Assembly: GCA_017694565.1 (NCBI GenBank) | Contig: JADIMR010000038.1 | Span: 1-56,901, forward strand | Reading direction: 5' to 3' | Source of the DNA: Candidatus Enterocola intestinipullorum | GTDB lineage: Bacteria; Bacteroidota; Bacteroidia; Bacteroidales; Paludibacteraceae | DNA: 56,901 bases | In this document: one piece after another, positions 1-6,571 of the stretch | Numbering within the stretch: the stretch's first letter is position 1 | Layout of the letters: each line of letters opens with the position of its first letter | Made by a program: the position numbers and the translations under genes | Notes under the pieces: model-generated | What the model was told of the DNA's origin: nothing | What the model saw: only the letters and a program-made list of their open reading frames with translations | Databases searched by the model: none

Positions 1-273
1 GTGAACAAAATGGCGGAATTGGGAACGATGTTGGCGCACGTGGACGGCGGAGTCCCTAATTTGAAAGTGTCCGTGCCGCGTTTGGATGCTTATTACATCG
101 GCCAGCTCATTTACTTTTTCGAGAAAGCTTGCGGCATAAGCGGCTACTTGCTCGGAGTGAACCCGTTCGACCAGCCGGGAGTGGAAGCGTACAAGAAGAA
201 CATGTTCGCGCTACTCGACAAACCCGGTTACGAAGCCGAGAGCGAAGCTATCAAGGCACGTCTTCAAAAATAA
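1..273 (+). CDS. pgi: Glucose-6-phosphate isomerase, C-terminal fragment
   Basis: The window opens inside this gene; 90 codons and the TAA stop are visible, and the GTG at base 1 is not the real start. The visible part contains [14 protein letters not shown] followed by KNMFALL, the conserved C-terminal segment of phosphoglucose isomerases that carries the catalytic lysine region. The enzyme interconverts glucose 6-phosphate and fructose 6-phosphate in the cytoplasm. A strong terminator follows at once, so this is the end of a transcription unit. A sugar transporter and a glucokinase lie just downstream on the same strand, which fits a glucose-entry cluster. Identification of the family is secure; the missing N-terminal part cannot be judged. 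Confidence 0.93.
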   Translation: MNKMAELGTMLAHVDGGVPNLKVSVPRLDAYYIGQLIYFFEKACGISGYLLGVNPFDQPGVEAYKKNMFALLDKPGYEAESEAIKARLQK

Positions 274-290
274 GGTTTGCCATACATACG

Positions 291-330
291 AAAAAAACGC
301 TGTCCCTGTAATCGGGGACAGCGTTTTTTT
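291..330 (+). terminator. Rho-independent terminator of pgi
   Basis: Perfect 11-bp stem (aacgctgtccc, 296-306, with gggacagcgtt, 315-325) with an 8-nt loop, followed by a T-run and preceded by an A-run, so it could work in both directions. Confidence 0.9.
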
Positions 331-406
331 ATCTTCTGCAACTACTTTCGTGCTACTTGCCATTGTTAAAAACGCACATAATTTAAAACGTTTGCGCCAA
401 ATTGGT

Positions 407-414
407 TAAATTTG
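407..414 (+). promoter_or_regulatory. Bacteroidota-type -7 element for the sugar transporter gene
   Basis: TAAATTTG is an exact match to the TAnnTTTG consensus, about 40 bases before the ATG at 454. No good -33 TTTG is seen at the expected spacing, so the call rests on the -7 box and its position. Confidence 0.5.
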
Positions 415-453
415 CACGGTATGTTCCGAAAAACATAATAACCTTATCATACT

Positions 454-1716
454 ATGCAAAACAACCAGACGATTTCACGCAAGTCTTACGCTTTGCCCAT
501 CGCCATGATGTTCGCGTTGCTGTTTTTGATAGCATTCGTTACGAACCTTGCCGGCAGCATGGGCGTGATTCTCAAAAACCAGTTTGAAACATCCAATGCC
601 GTTTCGCAGCTTGGTACTTTTGCAAATTTTTTGGCATACGCTTTCATGGGTGTGCCTGCGGGTATAATCTTGAAACGCAAAGGGTACAAGTTCACGTCTC
701 TTTTGGCAATAGCAGTCGGAATAGCCGGGGTCGGCATCCAATGTCTGTCCGGTGTGGCCGGCTCGTTCGCGGTTTATGTGGCCGGCGCGTTTGTCGCAGG
801 TTTTTCGATGTGTATGCTCAACGTCGTGGCCATGCCCATGCTCAATACTCTTGGCGGCGGCGGGAACAAGGGCAACAGCTTCATTCAATTCGGAAATACG
901 TTCAACTCCGTGGGCGGTACGATTACCCCTATTCTTGTAGGATATTTAGTAGGCGATTTCGCGACCGCGCAGATAGCGGATGCGTATCCCGCAATGTACA
1001 TAGCAATGGGTGTGTTCGCCCTGGCATTCGTTGTTATCGCGCTGAATAAGATTCCTGAGCCGCATTTGCAAAGTGCAAAGGAAAGGGAGGACGAGAAGAA
1101 GCAGCCCAAGGACAAATACAGTCCTCTTTCGTTCAGGCATTTCGTTTTAGGAGCCATTGCCATTTTCTTTTACGTTGGCATCGAAAACGGCATTCCAAAC
1201 ACTGCCAACCTTTATATCTCCGAAGTAGTCAATCCTGCCGTGGCAGGCAGCGTGATAGGTGTTTATTGGTTCCTGATGATGTGCGGGCGTTTTATAGGAG
1301 CTGCGGTCGGCTCGTTCATATCGTCCAAAAACATGTTGGCAGGAGTCGCCACTCTCGGTATAATTCTTGTGCTTTGCGCGTTGTTGGTTCCTGATACGGC
1401 GCAAATTAATCTTTTCCGAGCGGAGTTGCCGTTGTCCATGTTGTTTATTCCGCTATGCGGTTTGGCGACATCCGTGATGTTCGGCGGCATATTCAACCTG
1501 TCCACCGAAGGCTTGGGCAAATATACTCCCGTTGCATCGGGAATTTACATGGCTTTGGTTTGCGGCGGCGGCGTGATTCCCGTACTGCAAAACTATTTGG
1601 CCGACCACTTCGGCGCGGTGCAAAGTTATTGGATTGTCGTGTTGTGCCTGCTTTATATCTTATGGTACGCACTTTCCGGGTGCAAGAATGTGAACAAGAA
1701 CATACCGGTAGATTAG
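454..1716 (+). CDS. FucP-type MFS sugar:H+ symporter, probably glucose/galactose
   Basis: A 420-residue, very hydrophobic protein with about 12 predicted membrane segments. The N-terminal segment (AFVTNLAGSMGVILK) and the repeated glycine-rich motifs GNTFNSVGGTITPIL (about 147-161) and SGIYMALVCGGGVIP (about 363-377) match the fucose/glucose-galactose (FucP/GluP) branch of the major facilitator superfamily. Members take up a hexose together with a proton across the inner membrane. The next gene is a ROK glucokinase and the preceding one is phosphoglucose isomerase, so glucose is the likely substrate; this is inferred from context. The ATG at 454 follows a -7 promoter box at a suitable distance. 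Confidence 0.85.
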   Translation: MQNNQTISRKSYALPIAMMFALLFLIAFVTNLAGSMGVILKNQFETSNAVSQLGTFANFLAYAFMGVPAGIILKRKGYKFTSLLAIAVGIAGVGIQCLSGVAGSFAVYVAGAFVAGFSMCMLNVVAMPMLNTLGGGGNKGNSFIQFGNTFNSVGGTITPILVGYLVGDFATAQIADAYPAMYIAMGVFALAFVVIALNKIPEPHLQSAKEREDEKKQPKDKYSPLSFRHFVLGAIAIFFYVGIENGIPNTANLYISEVVNPAVAGSVIGVYWFLMMCGRFIGAAVGSFISSKNMLAGVATLGIILVLCALLVPDTAQINLFRAELPLSMLFIPLCGLATSVMFGGIFNLSTEGLGKYTPVASGIYMALVCGGGVIPVLQNYLADHFGAVQSYWIVVLCLLYILWYALSGCKNVNKNIPVD

Positions 1717-1745
1717 GGATTCCTATCCGGGAAATAGCAATAATC

Positions 1746-1788
1746 AAAAGGGGTAAGCAAAAAATCGGCATTTGGCTTATCCCTTTTT
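1746..1788 (+). terminator. Terminator after the sugar transporter gene
   Basis: Stem aaaaggggtaagc (1746-1758) with gcttatccctttt (1775-1787, one G-T pair) and a 16-nt loop. It ends in a T-rich run. Confidence 0.75.
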
Positions 1789-1871
1789 ATAAAAATATGC
1801 TATCTTTAAACCCACGATTCGAAATTCGCATTTTATCTCATAAATAATAACCTTTTAAAACTTTTCATATT

Positions 1872-2843
1872 ATGAAAAAACCATACGTGGTAGGTATCGA
1901 CATAGGCGGTACCAATACTGTTTTCGGAATTGTGGATGCACGTGGCAATGTGTTGGCAACCAATTCCATAAAAACGCAGAAACACCCTCTTATAGAAGAT
2001 TATATCCAGGAGTTGTACGAAGGTTTGAGCAAACTCATCGACGACAATGACGCGACAGATAAGATAAAAGGCATAGGAATAGGTGCCCCGAATGCGAATT
2101 ATTATACGGGTACGATAGAACATGCCCCCAACTTGCCTTGGAAGGGCATCATACCCTTTGCGGAAATGGTGAGCGACAAATTCGGAGTGCCGGTTTCAAT
2201 AACCAACGATGCCAATGCCGCTGCCATAGGAGAAATGACATACGGTGCCGCCCGTGGTATGCGCGACTTCATCATGGTTACTTTGGGAACGGGTGTCGGC
2301 GGCGGCGTGGTTTGCAACGGCAATCTCATTTACGGACACGACGGCAATGCCGGCGAGTTGGGCCATATTACGATTCGCAGGGGCAACAGCCGTGTTTGCG
2401 GTTGCGGTCTTACAGGGTGCTTGGAAACTTTCGCGTCCGCAACAGGTGTGGCACGCTCCGCACGCGAGTTTCTCGAAAGCCGCAAGGACGAAGAGAGCCT
2501 CTTGCGCAACATCCCGTTGGAGGAAATCACATCCAAGGACGTGTACGATGCAGCAATGGCAGGCGACAAAATTGCACAGGACGTGTTTGCGTTCACGGGT
2601 GAGATTCTCGGCGAAGCTTTCGCGGACTTCATAAAAATCACCAGCCCGGAGGCGATAATCCTTTTCGGAGGATTGGCCAAGGCGGGCGATTTGCTGTTCA
2701 AGCCCACCAAAGAGGCGATGGAACGCAACCTTATGCCTATATTCCGTGGAAAAGTGAAGATTTTGCTTTCTGAACTTAAAGACGCGGATGCTGCAGTGCT
2801 CGGAGCAAGCGCGCTTGCTTGGGAGTTCAAGGACGAGGAGTAA
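1872..2843 (+). CDS. ROK-family glucokinase
   Basis: A 323-residue cytoplasmic sugar kinase. The phosphate-binding motif DIGGTNTVFGI is at residues 10-20, the catalytic aspartate lies in TNDANAAAIGE (Asp113), and the ROK zinc site is present as His165 (GELGHITI) with Cys176, Cys178 and Cys183 (CGCGLTGCLE). The length is normal for ROK glucokinases of this phylum. It would phosphorylate glucose brought in by the transporter just upstream, and the product feeds phosphoglucose isomerase. Some ROK kinases prefer N-acetylglucosamine or mannose; the gene context favours glucose but the sequence alone does not decide. A terminator follows the stop codon. Confidence 0.9.
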   Translation: MKKPYVVGIDIGGTNTVFGIVDARGNVLATNSIKTQKHPLIEDYIQELYEGLSKLIDDNDATDKIKGIGIGAPNANYYTGTIEHAPNLPWKGIIPFAEMVSDKFGVPVSITNDANAAAIGEMTYGAARGMRDFIMVTLGTGVGGGVVCNGNLIYGHDGNAGELGHITIRRGNSRVCGCGLTGCLETFASATGVARSAREFLESRKDEESLLRNIPLEEITSKDVYDAAMAGDKIAQDVFAFTGEILGEAFADFIKITSPEAIILFGGLAKAGDLLFKPTKEAMERNLMPIFRGKVKILLSELKDADAAVLGASALAWEFKDEE

Positions 2844-2865
2844 TCGATATTTTTTTCGCAATAGC

Positions 2866-2901
2866 AGAGGAAGGCGGCCATCGGCCGCCTTCCTCTTTTT
2901 T
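2866..2901 (+). terminator. Terminator of the glucokinase gene
   Basis: Perfect 14-bp stem (agaggaaggcggcc, 2866-2879, with ggccgccttcctct, 2883-2896), loop ATC, then a T-run. Confidence 0.92.
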
Positions 2902-2965
2902 ATGTCGCCATTCTTACTGCCAAGTTGAAAAATGCGCGTTTGCCTGCCGTTTGCCAATTATGCTG

Positions 2966-4273
2966 TCAGCTGTCCCGAGGCGGTTTGATGGTGGCCTTGA
3001 TAACTCTTTTCGTGGATGGTGTTACCTTGAATCGTTCATCCGGGCGTATGCCTATTACCCATGCTATTTGACCGCGAGACAGCAATACCAGCACTTTGTC
3101 CTTTTCGCGCACGGGCATTTTCAAATCGCAAAGCAGGTCGCTTACCTTTTTTGTTTTGCCGCCCATGCCTATGGGGTGGAACCTGTCGCCTTCCTGCCAT
3201 TTCCTTACGCTTAACGGGAATTGCAACTTGGAGGCATCGAAAACTGCCGTGTCCTTGGATTTTATTATAGTGGTGTCGTTCGTTTCCTCAATCTTCAAAA
3301 TGTCGTTGATACTGATGCTTCCGGGTTCACTGCCGGGTTCTTTTTCGTACAAAGTCCAAAATCCGCCTTCTTTTCTCAGCACATGCGAGCGCGATTGGAA
3401 TGCAGTGCCGTTTTCCGCGTTTTTGCACGATGCTATTTGCTTGGTTTGAGATGGGTTGAAGCCGTGTTTTTTCAGCCATTCATGCAACAAGGTTTCTTTG
3501 TCGGGGACTTCGGACAGCTTTGAAACGTCCAAGCGCGAAACCTTGCCGTCGGATTGCAGGATTTCACGCAGCTGTTTTTCGGTAGAAGCCTTGTATATGT
3601 CGTATGCGCCGGAGAAGTTTTCAATGTCCGTCAGCAAAACCTTTATGACATCAGGGTTTATCTCTTTTAGCAGGGGAATCAATTTGTTGCGGATTTTGTT
3701 ACGCATGTAATCGTTTTGCATGTTCGTGGAATCCGTTACATAAGGCAATCCGTTTTCTTTGGCGTAATTCTCTATGTCGTCGCGGCTAATGCACAGCAGG
3801 GGACGCATTATGTGCCCGTTTACTGCCTTGATGCCGCATAATCCCGCCAAGCCTGTCCCCCTGATGAGGTTCAGCAGCATCGTTTCAATTGAATCATCGG
3901 AATGGTGGGCAACGAAAATCGCGGCATTGCCGTATTGTGAGCGGATTTCTTCAAAATAGGCGTAACGTAATTCACGGGCGGCCATTTCCACTGAAATTCC
4001 TTTGTTTTTGGCATGGCTTAACGTGTCAAACCCGATTATGCGGGGCTGAAGTCCCCATTTGTCGCATAAGTCTGAGACGAATTGTTCGTCCCTGTCGGAT
4101 TCCGCGCCGCGCAAGTGGAAATTGCAGTGTACAGGTACCACGTCGTACCCCAAGCGCGTGAGTACGTGTGTCATTACTACGGAGTCGGCACCGCCGCTGA
4201 GACCGGCAATGGCTGTGAATGGCGGTTGAGGAATATTGTTCGCTTGTATGAATGTGCGGATTCTTTCAATCAT
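2966..4273 (-). CDS. tilS: tRNA(Ile)-lysidine synthase
   Basis: 435 residues. It changes cytidine-34 of the AUA-reading tRNA(Ile) to lysidine using ATP and lysine. The PP-loop signature SGGADS is at residues 26-31, followed by the family-typical HCNFHLRGAESDRDE region and FVAHHSDDSIETMLLNLIRG. The C-terminal part (about 330-435) is the substrate-binding domain with RKWQEGDRFHPIGM. An open frame continues 22 codons upstream, but that stretch runs into the terminator of the preceding ferredoxin gene. The ATG at 4273 gives the expected N-terminus (MIERIRTFIQ). It is convergent with the glucokinase gene. A degenerate -7 box (TATCTTCG on the minus strand) lies at 4293-4300. Confidence 0.95.
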   Translation of the reverse strand: MIERIRTFIQANNIPQPPFTAIAGLSGGADSVVMTHVLTRLGYDVVPVHCNFHLRGAESDRDEQFVSDLCDKWGLQPRIIGFDTLSHAKNKGISVEMAARELRYAYFEEIRSQYGNAAIFVAHHSDDSIETMLLNLIRGTGLAGLCGIKAVNGHIMRPLLCISRDDIENYAKENGLPYVTDSTNMQNDYMRNKIRNKLIPLLKEINPDVIKVLLTDIENFSGAYDIYKASTEKQLREILQSDGKVSRLDVSKLSEVPDKETLLHEWLKKHGFNPSQTKQIASCKNAENGTAFQSRSHVLRKEGGFWTLYEKEPGSEPGSISINDILKIEETNDTTIIKSKDTAVFDASKLQFPLSVRKWQEGDRFHPIGMGGKTKKVSDLLCDLKMPVREKDKVLVLLSRGQIAWVIGIRPDERFKVTPSTKRVIKATIKPPRDS

Positions 4274-4312
4274 GCCGTTTGTTTGTATATTGCGAAGATA
4301 GCGATTTGATTC

Positions 4313-4345
4313 AAAACAAAACCCCGATGGATTTCCCATCGGGGT
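4313..4345 (-). terminator. Terminator of the ferredoxin gene
   Basis: Perfect 10-bp stem (accccgatgg, 4321-4330, with ccatcggggt, 4336-4345). On the minus strand it is followed by a T-rich run (the complement of 4313-4320). Confidence 0.85.
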
Positions 4346-4377
4346 GTGTTTTTTTGCCTTTCAAGGGAATGTATGTA

Positions 4378-4545
4378 TTATCCCTCGTGAATTGCTCCTG
4401 TGGGGCATACTTCTGCGCAAGTGCCGCAGTCGGTGCAAATATCAGGGTTGATTGAATAGATGTCGCCCTCGGATATTGCTTCTACGGGGCATTCGCTGAT
4501 ACAGGTGCCGCAAGCAATGCAATCGTCAGAAATTACGTGAGCCAT
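4378..4545 (-). CDS. 2[4Fe-4S] ferredoxin
   Basis: A 55-residue clostridial-type ferredoxin. Two CxxCxxCxxxCP motifs are visible: Cys 9, 12, 15, 19 and Cys 37, 40, 43, 47, so two cubane clusters are expected. It carries low-potential electrons in the cytoplasm, for example for pyruvate:ferredoxin oxidoreductase in an anaerobe. The ATG at 4545 is preferred over one 11 codons upstream because it gives the usual N-terminus (MAHVISDDCIACG) and leaves room for the promoter at 4576-4608. Single-gene unit with its own promoter and terminator. Confidence 0.95.
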   Translation of the reverse strand: MAHVISDDCIACGTCISECPVEAISEGDIYSINPDICTDCGTCAEVCPTGAIHEG

Positions 4546-4575
4546 GATAGTTTGATGTTTTTGTTTAATACCCCG

Positions 4576-4608
4576 CAAATATACGACTTTCTCGTAAACC
4601 GATACAAA
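4576..4608 (-). promoter_or_regulatory. Promoter of the ferredoxin gene
   Basis: On the minus strand, TTTG (complement of 4605-4608), a 21-bp spacer and TATATTTG (complement of 4576-4583) match the Bacteroidota -33/-7 consensus. The -33 side overlaps the long palindrome at 4587-4644. Confidence 0.75.
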
Positions 4609-4644
4609 AAAATCCCATTTTTTTGGTATCGGTTTACGAGAAAG
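4587..4644. repeat. Long boundary palindrome at the ferredoxin promoter
   Basis: Near-perfect 58-nt inverted repeat. A 19-bp outer stem (ctttctcgtaaaccgatac, 4587-4605, with 4626-4644) continues into an 8-bp A/T stem (4606-4613 with 4617-4624). The loop is CCC and one G (4625) is bulged. The left arm overlaps the spacer and -33 region of the ferredoxin promoter; the right arm is its inverted copy on the mosaic side. Confidence 0.9.
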
Positions 4645-4666
4645 TAGGCCGGCTGCGCAGGCTTGC

Positions 4667-4730
4667 CATTGTCTTATCCCCTGTGAAAATTGCTAATGCA
4701 ATTTTCACAGCCCCCAGAGGGGGCGGGCAT
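4667..4730 (-). repeat. Core hairpin unit, copy 1
   Basis: Reverse orientation. Constant flanks cattgtcttatccc and cccccagagggggcgggc enclose a perfect 13-bp palindrome (ctgtgaaaattgc, 4681-4693, with 4698-4710; loop taat). The arms are unlike those of the other copies. Confidence 0.9.
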
Positions 4731-4760
4731 TCCCTGAACGTTGTACTTGCACTATACCCA

Positions 4761-4804
4761 CTGTAAGTGCGCTGCCGGACTTCGTCCGTCCGCTCAACTT
4801 ACAG
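4761..4804 (-). repeat. Module B, copy 1
   Basis: Outer arms ctgtaagt (4761-4768) and acttacag (4797-4804) enclose an inner hairpin cggac-ttc-gtccg (4776-4788). The reverse complement recurs at 56499-56542, and a version with different stems is at 6305-6352. Confidence 0.85.
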
Positions 4805-4806
4805 TT

Positions 4807-4837
4807 AAGCGTTAGCCCGCTTCGCAGGCTAACGCTT
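4807..4837 (-). repeat. Second variable palindrome linked to core copy 2
   Basis: aagcgttagcc (4807-4817) pairs with ggctaacgctt (4827-4837) around a 9-nt centre with loop ttc. The related but not identical palindrome at 56466-56496 sits in the same place between a core unit and module B. Confidence 0.85.
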
Positions 4838-4839
4838 TC

Positions 4840-4901
4840 CATTGTCTTATCCCCCGTACAAAACGCTCGGCGTTTTGTACTGCCCCCAGAGGGGGCGGGC
4901 A
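4840..4901 (-). repeat. Core hairpin unit, copy 2
   Basis: Reverse orientation. cattgtcttatccccc (4840-4855), perfect 11-bp palindrome gtacaaaacgc-tcg-gcgttttgtac (4856-4880), then tgcccccagagggggcgggc. Confidence 0.92.
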
Positions 4902-4925
4902 CGGTGGACGACCTGCGGTGCGAAA

Positions 4926-4945
4926 CACTAACCACTAACCACTAA
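4926..4945 (-). repeat. Heptamer array (TTAGTGG type), short
   Basis: On the minus strand this reads as consecutive TTAGTGG-type heptamers. It lies between core copy 2 and the purA promoter palindrome. Confidence 0.8.
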
Positions 4946-4959
4946 TTATAAAATGAATA

Positions 4960-4996
4960 GGCAATTTTGGACTTTGTCCAAAATTGCCTACCTTTA
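4960..4996 (+). promoter_or_regulatory. purA promoter embedded in a perfect palindrome
   Basis: The palindrome ggcaattttggac (4960-4972), ttt, gtccaaaattgcc (4976-4988) has a perfect 13-bp stem. It is followed immediately by TACCTTTA (4989-4996), a near-consensus -7 box. A TTG at 4967-4969, 19 bp upstream of that box, could serve as the -33 element, so the promoter lies mostly in the hairpin. The region is 33 bases before the purA ATG. Confidence 0.7.
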
Positions 4997-5028
4997 CGCT
5001 TCGAAAAATTCATTCAAACAGCATATTT

Positions 5029-6294
5029 ATGGCAAAAGTAGATGTCCTGCTCGGTTTGCAGTGGGGAGATGAAGGCAAAGGCAAGGTAATAGATGTGCTT
5101 ACGCCTCATTATGACATTGTTACACGTTTCCAAGGCGGTCCCAACGCGGGGCATACTTTGGAGTTTGACGGACAGAAATATGTTCTGCGTTCCATTCCGT
5201 CCGGTATTTTCAACGGGGACAATATCAATATAATAGGTAACGGGGTGGTGTTGAACCCTGCATTGTTCAAAGCCGAAGCCGAATCTTTGGCATCGGCAGG
5301 GTATGACCTCACCAAAAGATTGTTTATTTCCAAAAAAGCGCATCTCATAATGCCTACGCACTGCGTATTGGACGCTGCGTACGAAGCTGCCAAGGGCGCT
5401 TCAAAAGTCGGAACCACCGGCAAGGGAATAGGTCCGGCGTATACCGACAAGGTCAGCCGTAACGGCTTGCGTGTCGGCGACATAGGAGACAATTTCATGG
5501 AGAAATACGAGAAAGCCAAAGAGCGTCATGAGAAAATGATTTTGGATCTCGGTTTCCCCTGCGATATAGAAGAAGCCGAGAAGCAATGGTTCGAAGGTGT
5601 GGAATTTATGAAAAAATTCCGTTTCGTGGACAGCGAACACCTTGTAAACCAGTACATAGCCGAAGGAAAGAACATACTTTGCGAAGGTGCGCAAGGCACG
5701 ATGTTGGATGTGGATTTCGGTTCGTACCCGTTTGTTACTTCATCCAACACCATCTGTGCGGGAGCTTGCAGCGGTTTGGGTATTTCTCCACGCTCGATCG
5801 GGGACGTATACGGTATTTTCAAAGCGTATTGTACCAGAGTGGGTGCCGGTCCGTTCCCTACCGAACTTTTCGACGAGACGGGCAACGAGATGTGCGAGCG
5901 CGGGCATGAGTTCGGTTCCGTTACCGGCCGCCGCCGCCGCTGCGGTTGGATTGATTTGGTCGCATTGAAATATGCCGTCATGATAAACGGGGTAACCCGC
6001 TTGATCATGATGAAAAGCGATGTCCTTGACAGTTTCGACACCGTAAAGGCTTGTGTCGCTTACGAGATGGACGGCCGCGAGATAGATTATTTCCCGTTCG
6101 AGGTTTGCGACAAAAAGATAACACCTGTCTACAAGGAATTCAAGGGATGGAAACGCGACATGTCGAAAATGACATCTGCCGATGAATTTCCCGAAGAATT
6201 CACCGCATACATACAGTTCATAGAACAGCAATTGGGAGTTCCCGTATGGTTGGTGTCTCTCGGACCGGACCGCGAACAAACCATTTTCATGTAA
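5029..6294 (+). CDS. purA: Adenylosuccinate synthetase
   Basis: 421 residues. It joins IMP and aspartate with GTP to form adenylosuccinate, the first committed step to AMP. The N-terminal P-loop GLQWGDEGKGK is at about residues 9-19. GGPNAGHT, GTTGKGIGPAY and the C-terminal GRRRRCGWIDLVA and VSLGPDREQTI segments are all present, so the protein looks complete. An open frame begins 15 codons earlier, but the ATG at 5029 is the usual start and leaves the promoter palindrome (4960-4996) upstream. Hairpin mosaic lies on both sides, so purA appears to be a single-gene unit. Confidence 0.97.
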   Translation: MAKVDVLLGLQWGDEGKGKVIDVLTPHYDIVTRFQGGPNAGHTLEFDGQKYVLRSIPSGIFNGDNINIIGNGVVLNPALFKAEAESLASAGYDLTKRLFISKKAHLIMPTHCVLDAAYEAAKGASKVGTTGKGIGPAYTDKVSRNGLRVGDIGDNFMEKYEKAKERHEKMILDLGFPCDIEEAEKQWFEGVEFMKKFRFVDSEHLVNQYIAEGKNILCEGAQGTMLDVDFGSYPFVTSSNTICAGACSGLGISPRSIGDVYGIFKAYCTRVGAGPFPTELFDETGNEMCERGHEFGSVTGRRRRCGWIDLVALKYAVMINGVTRLIMMKSDVLDSFDTVKACVAYEMDGREIDYFPFEVCDKKITPVYKEFKGWKRDMSKMTSADEFPEEFTAYIQFIEQQLGVPVWLVSLGPDREQTIFM

Positions 6295-6304
6295 GATTTC
6301 ATAT

Positions 6305-6352
6305 CCACCGCAAGTGCGCAGTTGTCCTTCGGACATCTGCTTTACATGCGGT
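6305..6352 (-). repeat. Module B, copy 2 (stems replaced)
   Basis: Same plan as module B at 4761-4804 with different paired sequences. Outer arms are accgca (6307-6312) and tgcggt (6347-6352), middle arms gcag and ctgc, and the inner hairpin is tgtcc-ttc-ggaca (6323-6335). The ttc loop and the trailing 'taagc' are kept. It begins about 10 bases after the purA stop. Confidence 0.75.
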
Positions 6353-6362
6353 TAAGCATTAG

Positions 6363-6413
6363 AGAACCTGCATTTGCCAATGCAGGTTCTTTGTCGGTAT
6401 GCCGCTTTGCGGC
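6363..6413. repeat. Two variable palindromes after purA
   Basis: agaacctgcatt (6363-6374) pairs perfectly with 6379-6390 (loop tgcc). Ten bases later gccgc-ttt-gcggc (6401-6413) follows. The order module B - palindrome - ttgtc-like spacer - palindrome copies the 4.8-kb mosaic without the C5/G5 blocks. Confidence 0.75.
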
Positions 6414-6456
6414 TTGGTAATCAGAATTATATTATACATTAGAGGATACCCTTGAA

Positions 6457-6503
6457 ACCTGCTTCGCAGGTCATTATCATTTAATCAAACGGCTGCGCAG
6501 CCG
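6457..6503 (-). repeat. Module C, partial copy
   Basis: The reverse complement carries GCAGCCG, TTTGATTAAATGATAATG and ACCTGCGAAGCAGGT. It matches the right half of the module C copy at 44935-45023. Small hairpins acctgc-ttc-gcaggt and cggctgcgcagccg are present. Confidence 0.75.
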
Positions 6504-6571
6504 AATTTGGGCGAAGCCAAACCTGCGGTACGAAGCACCGCTCACTAACCACTATACACCAATCACTAATA
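6504..6571 (-). repeat. Leader-like segment and degenerate heptamers before topB
   Basis: Contains ctgcggtacgaagcaccgc, related to 4909-4925, followed by cactaaccactatacaccaatcactaat, a worn heptamer array that reaches the topB ATG. No clear promoter is seen here. Confidence 0.6.

Noticed and set aside
2196-2957. A 253-codon frame opposite the ROK kinase
   Set aside because: Antisense shadow; the composition is unlike a real protein and it crosses the kinase terminator.
4667-4901. Core units considered as ordinary intrinsic terminators
   Set aside because: No T-runs follow the hairpins, both orientations occur relative to neighbouring genes, and flanks are conserved beyond what termination needs.
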